64,000 bases of DNA. Source: DASWOJ01 sp964242415. GTDB lineage: Bacteria > Pseudomonadota > Alphaproteobacteria > Acetobacterales > Acetobacteraceae. Numbering within the stretch: the first letter of the stretch is position 1; each line of letters begins with the position of its first letter. The DNA is taken from assembly GCA_964242415.1 (NCBI GenBank), contig CAXTAT010000027.1:1-64000 (forward strand). The letters run 5' to 3'. Position numbers and translations under genes: made by a program. A model generated the notes under the pieces. That model worked only from the letters and a program-made list of their open reading frames with translations. It searched no databases and had not been told where the DNA came from. This document shows, in pieces, positions 32,136 to 40,997 of the stretch.

Positions 32136-33152
32136 ATGCTGAAGAAGGACCTGGGCCTGCTCCTGCTGATCCTGCTGGTCGGAACCATCGTTGCGGTCAT
32201 CAACCCGCGCTTCATCTCGCCGGTGAACCTTTCGAACACCGCCAACCTGATTGGCCTCTACGGCCTGTTCTCCATCGGCGAGGGGTTCGTCATCATCACC
32301 GGGGGCATCGACCTGTCGATCGGCTCGGTGTTCGCCCTGCTCGGGGTGATCTTCATCCAGCTCCTCTCCGGCTACGGGCTGAACTGGGTGGTGGCGACCG
32401 GCGTGATCATCATGCTGGGCGTGGTGATCGGGCTGCTGCATGGCTTCCTGGTCACCAAGGCGCGCCTGCAGCCCTTTGTGGTGACGCTGTGCGGCCTGCT
32501 CATCTACCGCGGCGTCGCCCGCTACTACACGGACGACGGCACCGCGGGCTTCGAGTTCGGCACCAGCTTCCCGACGCTCGAATGGCTGACCACCGGGCGC
32601 GTCCACGGGGTGCCGAACAGCTTTACGGCCTTCGTGGTCGTGGCCCTGGTCATGGCCGTGGTGCTGCACCGCTCGGTGTTCGGCCGCTACCTGTTTGCGG
32701 TCGGCAAGAACGAGGAGGCGGCCCGCTACTCGGGCATCGCCACGCGCACCGTGATCGTCTGGGCCTACGTGATCTGCTCGGGGCTGGCGGCGCTGTCGTC
32801 GGTGTACTTCGCCATGTACACGCGCTCGATCTCGCCCGCCTCGCACGGCACCTTCTACGAGCTATACGGCATCGCGGCCGCGGTGCTGGGCGGCTGCTCC
32901 CTGCGCGGCGGCGAGGGCTCCATCCTCGGCATCGCGCTCGGCGCCGTGCTGCTGCAGATCCTGCAGAACTTGGTGAACCTGCTCGGCATCCCCTCTTCGC
33001 TGAACTACGCCGTGATGGGCACGGTGATCCTGATCGGCGCGCTGGCCGACGGACAACTGCAGCGCTTGCGTCGGACCCGAGTGACCCAGGGTGGCGCCGC
33101 GGGCGCCGTCGCGGCGGCAACTCCGCTGCCGCAGCTCGGGCATGACGGCTGA
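32136..33152 (+). CDS. Sugar ABC transporter permease (RbsC type)
   Basis: A 338-residue polytopic inner-membrane protein of the BPD_transp_2 family with about eight to ten helices. It has the conserved ITGGIDLSIGSVFALLGV near residue 50 and AAAVLGGCSLRGGEGS near 250. It starts 21 bases after the ATPase stop with GAGGA upstream; the spacer contains a small tandem duplication of AATGAAGACCCG. It ends the operon, converging on the penicillin-binding protein gene. Confidence 0.94.
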   Translation: MLKKDLGLLLLILLVGTIVAVINPRFISPVNLSNTANLIGLYGLFSIGEGFVIITGGIDLSIGSVFALLGVIFIQLLSGYGLNWVVATGVIIMLGVVIGLLHGFLVTKARLQPFVVTLCGLLIYRGVARYYTDDGTAGFEFGTSFPTLEWLTTGRVHGVPNSFTAFVVVALVMAVVLHRSVFGRYLFAVGKNEEAARYSGIATRTVIVWAYVICSGLAALSSVYFAMYTRSISPASHGTFYELYGIAAAVLGGCSLRGGEGSILGIALGAVLLQILQNLVNLLGIPSSLNYAVMGTVILIGALADGQLQRLRRTRVTQGGAAGAVAAATPLPQLGHDG

Positions 33153-33258
33153 TGTGGCTTATCAGGTCCACCGGGCGGAGACGGGCTTGGCGACCAGGAT
33201 CATGCGGGTGAGCACCGCGACTGGCCAATCTCATGGGGGCGGGCGCGGGGCAGGGGAC

Positions 33259-35202
33259 CTATTCCGCCACTAGCCGGACGTCCGCCGAGGCCGAATGGCC
33301 GGCCCGGTCCAGCACCGTGAGATGGACGAAGCCAGGCCCGTCGGGCGACCAGAGCGTGTGCAGTGCGGAAGGGAGCGGCCTGCCGTCTGCCAGCCAGCGG
33401 TAAGGCGGCTGGCCCCCGGCGGCGCGCAGGTCGATCGCCGCGGTCGCGTCATAGGCCAGGTCTACGTTGCCGGGCGGGAACATCATCCGCAACGCCGGCG
33501 GGCCGGACGCGCGGGCGAGCGCGGGGGCGACGGGCGCACGAGTAGTCACCGCCACCTCTGGCACCGGCGCTTCGGCCGGCAGCAGGCCGAACAGGTGGAA
33601 CAGGACGGGCGCTGCGACGTCCCGGCCTGTGGCGCCCGGCAGCGGCGTATTGTCGCGGCGCCCAACCCAGACGACCACCGTGTAGCCCGGCGTGAAGCCC
33701 GCCGCCCAGGCATCGCGGAAGCCGTAGGACGTTCCTGTCTTGTAGGCGATTGGATGCGCCGGGTCGGGCGCGACACCGGGTGGCGCCGGCTGTGCACGCA
33801 GGATGGCAGCCACCTCGGCGGCTGCGCGCCGGCTGACCAGCGTCCCAGGGCTGACCAGTGTGCCAGGCTTGCCGGCGGTACCCACCACAGTAGGCAGCCG
33901 GATGACCCCGCCATCTGCAAGGTCGGCGTAAAGCCCGGCCAGGTCGAACAGGCTGATCCCGGCGCCGCCCAGCGCCAGCGCCGCCGATTGCCCGCCCCCC
34001 CGCGGCAACCGCAACCGCACGCCCGCACGCGCCACCGCGCTGCCGAACCGCGCCGGACCCAGTCGGGCCAGCAGGCGCACCGCCGGGCGGTTGAGCGACT
34101 GGCGCAGAGCCTCGGCCGCGGTCGTGGGGGCGTGGTCCATCCGGTCGAAGTCCCGCGGCGCATACCCGCCCAGGCGGAATTCATCGTCGGGCAGGATCGT
34201 GCCGGGTTCGGCCAGGCCGGCATCGAACGCCATCGCATAGATGAACGGCTTCAGCGCGGAGCCTGGCGAGCGATGGGCGCGCACCATGTCCACCATGCCG
34301 CCCGGCGCCATGCTTGCCCCGCCCAGATAGGCCAGCACGGCGCGGTCCCGGTTGCGGATGACGAGCGCCGCCAGGTCTGCATCCGCGCCAAGCCAGTGCA
34401 GCTCGCGCGTCGCCAACGTCTCCACTGCGGCTTGCAGGTCCGCGTCCAGCGTCGTCGTCGTGACACCCCTCCAGTGCCCGGCCAGGTGCCATGCCATCCT
34501 GGGCAGCCCTGCGCGCGTCACGGCCGTTCGCTCCGGCGGCTCCTGATCCCCCGCCGCGGCCAGCACGCGCGCGGCGCCCTGCCACGCGGCGTCGGGATGC
34601 AGGTCGGGACGGCGGCGCGTCGGGCTTTGCGGCAGCGAGACGATCAGCGCGGCCTGCGAGCGGGTGAGCGCCGCCGGCTCGCAGCCGAAATACAGCAGCG
34701 ATGCCGTCCGCACGCCCTCGATATTGCCGCCCATCGGCGCCAGGGTGAGATACAGCCTGAGTATCTCGCCGCGCCCCAGATGCGCCTGCAACTGCAGCCC
34801 GCGCGCGATGTCGTGCAGCTTGCCCCAAACATTGCGCCGATGCGGCTCCAGCAGCCGGGCGACCTGCATCGCGATGGTCGAGCCGCCGGAGACGATGCGG
34901 CCGTGCGCCGCCAACTGGTCCGCCGCGCGCAGCAACGCCACCGGATCGACGCCGGGCATCAGCCAGAACCGCCGGTCTTCCCGCGCCAGCAGCAACGGCA
35001 CGATGTCGCGCCCCACATCACCCGGCCCGGCGGCGAGGCGGACCGCCCCGTCCGCCGCCGGGCGCAGGTTCAGCACCCGGCCCGAAGCATCGCGCAACTC
35101 CGCCGACAGCATGCCAGCCCGGCGAAAGTCGAGCGGCACCGCATGGTCAACCGCCAGCGCCACCCCCAGCAGCAGAAGCGCCACGACGGCCCAGCGCCGC
35201 AT
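33259..35202 (-). CDS. pbpC: Penicillin-binding protein 1C
   Basis: A 647-residue class A penicillin-binding protein. After one N-terminal membrane anchor, the glycosyltransferase-51 domain shows REDRRFWLMPGVDP (about 75-88) and GGSTIAMQVARLL (about 107-119). The transpeptidase has the SxxK serine in HRSPGSALKPFIY (about 313), SLN and the KTGTS motif (about 487). The PBP1C-specific C-terminal BiPBP_C domain follows (DLRAAGGQPPYRWLADG). In the first motif the usual His after Phe is replaced. It polymerises and may cross-link peptidoglycan. The start (ATG 35202, or GTG 35205) overlaps the macroglobulin stop, the classic yfhM-pbpC arrangement. Confidence 0.93.
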   Translation of the reverse strand: MRRWAVVALLLLGVALAVDHAVPLDFRRAGMLSAELRDASGRVLNLRPAADGAVRLAAGPGDVGRDIVPLLLAREDRRFWLMPGVDPVALLRAADQLAAHGRIVSGGSTIAMQVARLLEPHRRNVWGKLHDIARGLQLQAHLGRGEILRLYLTLAPMGGNIEGVRTASLLYFGCEPAALTRSQAALIVSLPQSPTRRRPDLHPDAAWQGAARVLAAAGDQEPPERTAVTRAGLPRMAWHLAGHWRGVTTTTLDADLQAAVETLATRELHWLGADADLAALVIRNRDRAVLAYLGGASMAPGGMVDMVRAHRSPGSALKPFIYAMAFDAGLAEPGTILPDDEFRLGGYAPRDFDRMDHAPTTAAEALRQSLNRPAVRLLARLGPARFGSAVARAGVRLRLPRGGGQSAALALGGAGISLFDLAGLYADLADGGVIRLPTVVGTAGKPGTLVSPGTLVSRRAAAEVAAILRAQPAPPGVAPDPAHPIAYKTGTSYGFRDAWAAGFTPGYTVVVWVGRRDNTPLPGATGRDVAAPVLFHLFGLLPAEAPVPEVAVTTRAPVAPALARASGPPALRMMFPPGNVDLAYDATAAIDLRAAGGQPPYRWLADGRPLPSALHTLWSPDGPGFVHLTVLDRAGHSASADVRLVAE

Positions 35203-38200
35203 CACCGGGCCGCCACGCTGGTCTCGCCGGCGTCCGTGCGGGCCATCACGTCCGGCTGGTACATGTCCTGCACGATCGTCTCCGGCCGGACGAAATGGCC
35301 CGGCGTGACCGCGCGAACCACGTAGGCGATGCGGAATTCGTTCTCGTCCAGCGGATCGGTTCTGTTGTCCTCCACGTTGCGCCAGCGGTTGCGCGGGTCT
35401 ACGCCCACGTCGAACGCGGCCAGGAAGCGGTCGTCCCGCTCCTCATGGGCGCGCAGGTGCGTCAGTTCGCCAAGGAAGGGATAGCTGTCCTCCCGCAGCA
35501 CCGGCGCCTCAATTTCCAGCCCGGCCGGGAGCGGATCGATCACCATCGCCCGGCGGAACTGGTCGGAACCCGCGCTGCCGGACAGCACCACGATGAAGCG
35601 GTCCGTCTGGCGCAGCGCGGCGTCGTCCATCGGCTCCCCCGCCAGCGTGTAGGTCTCGCGCTGCAGCCGGAAGCCGTTCTGCAGCGCGGGCGGCGCCTGG
35701 ATCGGGGCGCCCCGCAGCGTGACCGTGCGGAACAGCGGCTTGTCGTCCAGGTTCCGCACGCTGGTGCCCCGCGCCATGGCCTCCGCGCCGGGCGACATGG
35801 CGTAGGGCAGCGTCACCGTCTCCGCCGCGCCCCCGTTCAGCGCCACCGAACGCGCCGCGCCGCGCTTGGCCAGCGCATGGGCCGCCATCAGCAGCCAGGC
35901 CTTTTCCTGCGTGTTGAGCTGATCGGGATCGAGGCGCTCGCGGGCGAGCCGCGCCATCAGGGCCGACACCGCCGCGTCATGCCCGGTTTCTGCCGCCACG
36001 GCCAGCACGCCCGCCGCCTCGCGCAGCGGCGACCAGAAATAGGCGTTGCGCCACCAAAGCGGGACCGACGAGGCGCCCAAGTTGGTGATGGCGCTCCCGA
36101 ACGTGCTCTCGGCCAAGCCAGCCTGGCCCATCAGCGATTGAGCGCCAGCCAGATCGGCCAGGGCCATCGGAGCGGCCGTCTCGCCGCCGCGCCACGATAC
36201 CGTCTGGTCCCCGGCGGGAGAGAGATCAGCGGACAGCGCGCGCAGGCTGGACGGATCGACCCGGCTGGTGCGCGCCAGGACGTAGGCCGCATAGGCCCGC
36301 GTCGGCGCAGGCGGCTGGGCATAGGCGCCGTCGTAGGTGTCGTTGCCGGTTTGCAGGCTGCGCTCGATCCAACGCGAGGCGTTGCTGGTGACGCCGTCCG
36401 GCACGGCGAACCCGGCATCCTGCGCCCGCAACAGGAAGTCGAGCACGTACACGTTCAGCCAAGTCGAGGCGTCGCCATCCCCCACGCGCCACAGCCCGAA
36501 CCGGCCGGCCGAGTCCTGCCGGTCGATGATGGTGGCGATCGCCGCCTGCACCCTGTCGTGCACGCCGCGGTCACCCGCGGGGCGGCCCAGCAGGCGGGCG
36601 TCGTTGAAATACAGCAGCGGCAGCGCCGAGGAGGAAAGCTGCTCCGTGCAGCCGAACGGATAGGTGTAGAGCGACTGCAGCAGCCCGGGCACGTCGATCC
36701 CGCCAGTGGCGGAGTAGCCGACCGTCACCTGCACGCTGCCCGGCACGAACGGCGCCAGCAGGTCCGGCCCCGCGGTGTAGGTCTCGCCGGGCGCCTGCGT
36801 CGCAGCCTGGCTCAGCACCAGGTCGGGGTGCGGCGAACGCACCGCGATGTCCCACCGATGGGTGATGTGCAGCCCGCCCGGTCCGGTCAGGTCCGCCGTC
36901 AGGTGGGCAATCCCGGTCTCGGCGCCGGCCAGGTCGAGCCGGGCCTCGCGCCGCTGGCCTGGATCGAGATGCAGGTCGATCGTGCCGGGTCCGCGCCAGG
37001 CCGCCGCGCCGCTGGCGGCGAGGGCCAGGTGATAGTCCCCGGCGGGCGCATCGGTGTCCTGCAGCGAGACGCCCACGCTGGCGACGTCGCCCGGCGCCAG
37101 GAAACGCGGCAGCGCCAACTCGGCCACCACGGGGTCGCGTACGGTTAACGCCGCCTCGGCATGGCCCGCCGCCTCGTGGTCATAAGCCACCGCCATGAGC
37201 CGCAACTCCCCCGCGAAATCCGGCAGGTCGAGCGGGATCGCGGCATTCCCGTCCGCGTCCAGCTCCACCGGGCCGTGGAACAGCGAGACGACCTTGGTGG
37301 ACGTGACCGGCAGGCCGGCGCCGCCAAGCGAACCCTCGTCGCCGCCCTCATGCAGGGTGCCGGCATCGGCGGTGCCGTCCAGCAGGCGGCCGTAATCGTC
37401 GCGCAGGTCCATGGCGAACCGGGTGCGGCCGAGCAAGGCTGCCACCGGGTCCGGGCTGGCGAAGTGGGTGAGCTGCAGGACCCCCTCATCGACCGCCGCC
37501 AAGGTGACGAAGGCGCGGCCATGCAATCCCGCCACGTGCACCGGCACGGTGATGGACTGGCGCGGGGTCACCGTGGCAGGCACGCTGACGCTGACGGCCA
37601 GGGTGTGCGGCGCCGGGTCGGTCGCAACCCAGGCGAGACCCACGGCGCGCACCGGCTCATGCGGCTTGGCCGCCGCGGCGAGCGGACGGAACGCCTCCGC
37701 CAGCACGTGCACGCCAGCGCCCCAGCCGGCGGTCGCAACCAAGTCCAGCGTGGCGCCATCCGCCGCCATCTCGACCCGGCGCGTCTCCAGCACCCGGCCG
37801 GCGCTCTCAACGATGACCTGCGCCGGGCCGGTGAACGGGCCACGGACGTGGATGTGCGCCGTCTCGCCGCTTCCCACCACGGCGCGGTCGGTTTCCACCG
37901 CCAGCCGGTCCGGGATGTCGGCATTCGCGGAGCCGTTCCAGCCGCTGGCAAACCGCACGCTGCTGGCGGCGCCCGTCGCATCGTCGCTGACCACGAGGCG
38001 GTAGTCGCCCCAGCCCAGGGTCCTTGCAAGCTCGGCGGGTGCGCTGGAGGGGGTGTCGAGCGTGCCGGACGCGGCCTCGTCCTCGGTCGTGTAGGTGTGG
38101 AACGTCCACCCGCTCCCACCCTCCCGCCACCAGTCCCAGCGGTGGTTCTCGGCATAGAGGCGCCAATGCAGGCCGGCTGCGGCCACCGGCGCGTCGTCGG

Positions 38201-40187
38201 CGCCAAAGGTGCGGACGGCGAACTGGGCGGGGCTGCCCTCGTTCACCTGGTCGCCGAACAGCTTGCGGATGCCGATCAGCAGCGGATGGTTATGGATCGG
38301 CAGGGACAGGGTTTCCTTCACCGCGCGCCCGGTCGGCTCCACCAGCCCGGCGTTCACCACGGCGCGCAGGGGCGAGCCGATGCCATCCGGGACGCTCAGC
38401 GCCGTGTCGATGGCGACATGCCCGGCAGCGTCGGCGTCGGCCAGCGTCAGGGCTTGCAGGGCGTCGGGGATCGTCTCGTCCGGGTCACCAAAGCTGTATT
38501 GCGGCGCGCCGGCCACGGGGTGTTCGTCGCGCACCAGGTGGATGTCGCCCTCGGCATGCAGCCCGGCGGCGGGTGCGCCATACAGGAAGCGCCCGTCGAT
38601 GGAACCGGAAAGCCGCGCCTCCGGCTTGATCGCCCCTGCCCCAGTCGCCCCCGGCCCAGTCGCCCCCGGCCCGGTCGCCGCCGCAGTGGCGATAAGCTCC
38701 ACCTTCAGTTGCTGCGGCACGAAATCCATCACCGAGAAGGAGGCGCGGCCGACCGGCGGCAGGCTCGGGTCCACGAATGCCTCGACCGTCCAGTTGCCCT
38801 GCGCCGCGGTGGCGCTGAGTGCCAATGCCTGCCCGAACCCCGCATCCGGCGCCGGCGGCAGGGTGGTGCGGCTGGCCTCCACCCCATCGGGCCGGCGCAG
38901 CATGAGGGTCAAGCCCGCGCCGTCCACCGCGGACAGCCCGGCGGTGCGCAGCAGGGCGGTGACGTTGATCGTCTCGCCGGGCCGGTAGATGCCGCGGTCG
39001 GTGTAGACGAACGCCTCGACCGGCCCCGGCGAGACGCGGCCATCGGCCCCGCGATCCGACAGGTCGAAACCCGGCGCCGTGAGGCTCTGCAAGGCAAAAT
39101 CGCCCGCCGCGGTGCTCGCGACCAGCACGGCGGCGGCGGCGGCGAGCTTGCCGCGCAGCAGGCCGGGCGCGAACACGGCGCTGCCCTGCGCATCGGTGGT
39201 GGCCTCGGCCAGCGTGTCCTCCGACTTGGCGCGGAGTTCCAGGCGCACCCCTGGCAGGGGCGCCGCACTGCCCAGCGAGCGGACCGTCACATGCAGCCCG
39301 TCCTGGCCCTGCAACGAGGAGATCGCCAAATCCGTGCTCAGCGCCCAGTGGCCGGCGATGGCCTGCTCGCTGTCATCGAGGCTTGCCGCGTCCTTGTCGG
39401 GCGTGAGATCGGCCGCAGGCTTGGCGGCATCCTCGGCCAAGACCAGGTAGGCGCCGGGTTTGGCCGGGTCCACGATCCCCGCCAGGGGGAAAGCGGTCTC
39501 CACGGTCCGGTTGCGCCCGGGACCGGCCTGCATCGTGCCGGACCAGATTTGGGTCATGCTGGACGCCCGGCTGCGCAGTTCGTACAGGTTCCAGGACTGC
39601 TTCGAAGGGTCCAGCGCGTCGCCCCAATTGGCGTCTCCTCCGGCAGCGGCCGCGACCTTGCGCGCTGCGAGCCGCAACACCCGGATACGCACGAGCGGGA
39701 CGTTCACGGTCTGGATGGTGACGCCCGTCGCCCCCTGCCGCGGCAGCAGCCAGCCGCGGCCGCCGACGGCCACCAGCGGGTCACAGTTGGGCGTGTCGGC
39801 CGTGGCGGTTTCCTCGGTGTCCCCGCGCGAACCGACGAAGGCGATGCCGGGATGCACGGTGATGCCGTAGTGCACCCCGTAGCCCAGCCCATCGAGGCAA
39901 AGCTGGCTTCCGCTGGCGGTGACCGTTGGGCGCACGGTGGGCTCGATGGTCAGGAAGTCGCCGGGATGGGCGTCGGCGCTGGTGTCGAGCGCCCGCCCGA
40001 ACTCCAGGCAGGCTCGGGCGCCGTCCCCATCGGCGTCGGTGGTCACCGTCGGCGCGGGCTCGGCGGCGGCGGCGGAGACGGCGGCCACGACGAGGGCGGC
40101 GGCAATGCTGGTTCGCATGGCACGGGGCGCCCAGGAGGGCGCTACAGGGTTGTTGGGGGTTTTCGTGTCTGCTGGGGTCTCGCTCAT
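35202..40187 (-). CDS. Bacterial alpha-2-macroglobulin family protein, thioester-containing
   Basis: A 1661-residue exported protease-trap protein (YfhM-like). An N-terminal extension and Sec signal (MRTSIAAALVVAAVSAAAAE, from residue 24) are followed by repeated macroglobulin domains with segments such as YRPGETINVTALLRTAGLSA and EAFVYTDRGIYRPG. The reactive thioester motif CTEQ is present in YPFGCTEQLSSSALPL near residue 1178. The thioester covalently traps attacking proteases in the periplasm. ATG 40187 has GGAG eight bases upstream. A Gly-Pro-Ala tandem repeat (about 38640-38690) looks like a flexible linker. It is coupled to pbpC, whose product repairs damaged wall, and divergent from a two-component system. 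Confidence 0.94.
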   Translation of the reverse strand: MSETPADTKTPNNPVAPSWAPRAMRTSIAAALVVAAVSAAAAEPAPTVTTDADGDGARACLEFGRALDTSADAHPGDFLTIEPTVRPTVTASGSQLCLDGLGYGVHYGITVHPGIAFVGSRGDTEETATADTPNCDPLVAVGGRGWLLPRQGATGVTIQTVNVPLVRIRVLRLAARKVAAAAGGDANWGDALDPSKQSWNLYELRSRASSMTQIWSGTMQAGPGRNRTVETAFPLAGIVDPAKPGAYLVLAEDAAKPAADLTPDKDAASLDDSEQAIAGHWALSTDLAISSLQGQDGLHVTVRSLGSAAPLPGVRLELRAKSEDTLAEATTDAQGSAVFAPGLLRGKLAAAAAVLVASTAAGDFALQSLTAPGFDLSDRGADGRVSPGPVEAFVYTDRGIYRPGETINVTALLRTAGLSAVDGAGLTLMLRRPDGVEASRTTLPPAPDAGFGQALALSATAAQGNWTVEAFVDPSLPPVGRASFSVMDFVPQQLKVELIATAAATGPGATGPGATGAGAIKPEARLSGSIDGRFLYGAPAAGLHAEGDIHLVRDEHPVAGAPQYSFGDPDETIPDALQALTLADADAAGHVAIDTALSVPDGIGSPLRAVVNAGLVEPTGRAVKETLSLPIHNHPLLIGIRKLFGDQVNEGSPAQFAVRTFGADDAPVAAAGLHWRLYAENHRWDWWREGGSGWTFHTYTTEDEAASGTLDTPSSAPAELARTLGWGDYRLVVSDDATGAASSVRFASGWNGSANADIPDRLAVETDRAVVGSGETAHIHVRGPFTGPAQVIVESAGRVLETRRVEMAADGATLDLVATAGWGAGVHVLAEAFRPLAAAAKPHEPVRAVGLAWVATDPAPHTLAVSVSVPATVTPRQSITVPVHVAGLHGRAFVTLAAVDEGVLQLTHFASPDPVAALLGRTRFAMDLRDDYGRLLDGTADAGTLHEGGDEGSLGGAGLPVTSTKVVSLFHGPVELDADGNAAIPLDLPDFAGELRLMAVAYDHEAAGHAEAALTVRDPVVAELALPRFLAPGDVASVGVSLQDTDAPAGDYHLALAASGAAAWRGPGTIDLHLDPGQRREARLDLAGAETGIAHLTADLTGPGGLHITHRWDIAVRSPHPDLVLSQAATQAPGETYTAGPDLLAPFVPGSVQVTVGYSATGGIDVPGLLQSLYTYPFGCTEQLSSSALPLLYFNDARLLGRPAGDRGVHDRVQAAIATIIDRQDSAGRFGLWRVGDGDASTWLNVYVLDFLLRAQDAGFAVPDGVTSNASRWIERSLQTGNDTYDGAYAQPPAPTRAYAAYVLARTSRVDPSSLRALSADLSPAGDQTVSWRGGETAAPMALADLAGAQSLMGQAGLAESTFGSAITNLGASSVPLWWRNAYFWSPLREAAGVLAVAAETGHDAAVSALMARLARERLDPDQLNTQEKAWLLMAAHALAKRGAARSVALNGGAAETVTLPYAMSPGAEAMARGTSVRNLDDKPLFRTVTLRGAPIQAPPALQNGFRLQRETYTLAGEPMDDAALRQTDRFIVVLSGSAGSDQFRRAMVIDPLPAGLEIEAPVLREDSYPFLGELTHLRAHEERDDRFLAAFDVGVDPRNRWRNVEDNRTDPLDENEFRIAYVVRAVTPGHFVRPETIVQDMYQPDVMARTDAGETSVAAR

Positions 40188-40280
40188 GCGCTTTGCTCCG
40201 GGTTGATCGGGTGTGCCGTAGCAATGCCGCCTTGCTGTGCAGCCGGGATGGCGGCGCCTGTGAAAAGCGATGGCATCCCC

Positions 40281-40299
40281 GTGCAAATCCGGTGCAAAT
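40281..40299 (+). promoter_or_regulatory. Direct repeats with 11-bp period, possible response-regulator site
   Basis: GTGCAAAT occurs at 40281-40288 and again at 40292-40299, an 11-base period. OmpR/PhoB-family regulators, including CreB, bind direct repeats with this spacing. The repeats lie in the 117-base divergent region between the alpha-2-macroglobulin gene and the response-regulator gene, close to the latter's start, so they could serve autoregulation. Confidence 0.4.
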
Positions 40300-40304
40300 G
40301 CGCC

Positions 40305-40997
40305 ATGAGCCGCGTGCTGATTGTGGACGACGACCCCGCGATCCGGGAGGTGGTGCGGATCGCCCTCAGCCAGGCTGGGTTCGCCACGGCCGAAGCCGCC
40401 GACGGTGCCGCCGCCCTGGCGCAGATTGGCGCCGGCACCCCGGGCGCCGGGCCGGATCTGGTCATCTTGGACGTGATGCTGCCGGAAATGGACGGCACCG
40501 ACGTCTGTCGTGCCGTGCGCCGCCATAGCACCGTGCCGATCCTGTTCCTCTCCTCGCGCGACAGCGAGGTGGACCGGGTCGTCGGGCTAGAAATCGGCGG
40601 CGACGATTATCTCGCAAAACCGTTTTCCCCGCGCGAGTTGGTCGCCCGTGTGCGCGCCCTGCTCCGCCGCGCCGCGCCGCCGCCACGGGAGCCTGCCGGG
40701 GCGCTCACCCATGGCCGGCTGCGGCTGGACACCGAGACCTTGCGCGTGACCTGGGATGGGCGGGACGTGCCGCTGACCGCCACCGAACTCGGCGTGCTGC
40801 GGACCCTCATGGCCCGGCCCGGCCGCGTTTTCTCGCGCGACGAGCTGATGGACCGCGCCTATGCCAGCGAGCGGGTGGTCAGCGACCGCACGATCGACAG
40901 CCATGTGCGCCGGGTCCGCGCGAAGTTCGCCGCCGTCGGAGCTGCGCCGATCGAGACGCTGGCGGTGTTCGGCTACCGGCTTGGCCCATGCGGCTAG
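40305..40997 (+). CDS. OmpR-family response regulator (CreB-like)
   Basis: A 230-residue DNA-binding response regulator. The receiver domain has the acidic DDD at 8-10, the phospho-acceptor Asp56 in ILDVMLPEMDG, and Lys105 in YLAKPFSPRELVARV. A winged-helix domain occupies about residues 135-228 (TATELGVLRTLMARPGRVFS, DRTIDSHVRRVRAKF). The FLSSRDSEVDRVVGLEIGGD stretch is reminiscent of CreB. No Shine-Dalgarno sequence is evident before ATG 40305. It overlaps the histidine kinase by ten bases and is divergent from the macroglobulin-pbpC pair, its likely target. Confidence 0.9.
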   Translation: MSRVLIVDDDPAIREVVRIALSQAGFATAEAADGAAALAQIGAGTPGAGPDLVILDVMLPEMDGTDVCRAVRRHSTVPILFLSSRDSEVDRVVGLEIGGDDYLAKPFSPRELVARVRALLRRAAPPPREPAGALTHGRLRLDTETLRVTWDGRDVPLTATELGVLRTLMARPGRVFSRDELMDRAYASERVVSDRTIDSHVRRVRAKFAAVGAAPIETLAVFGYRLGPCG

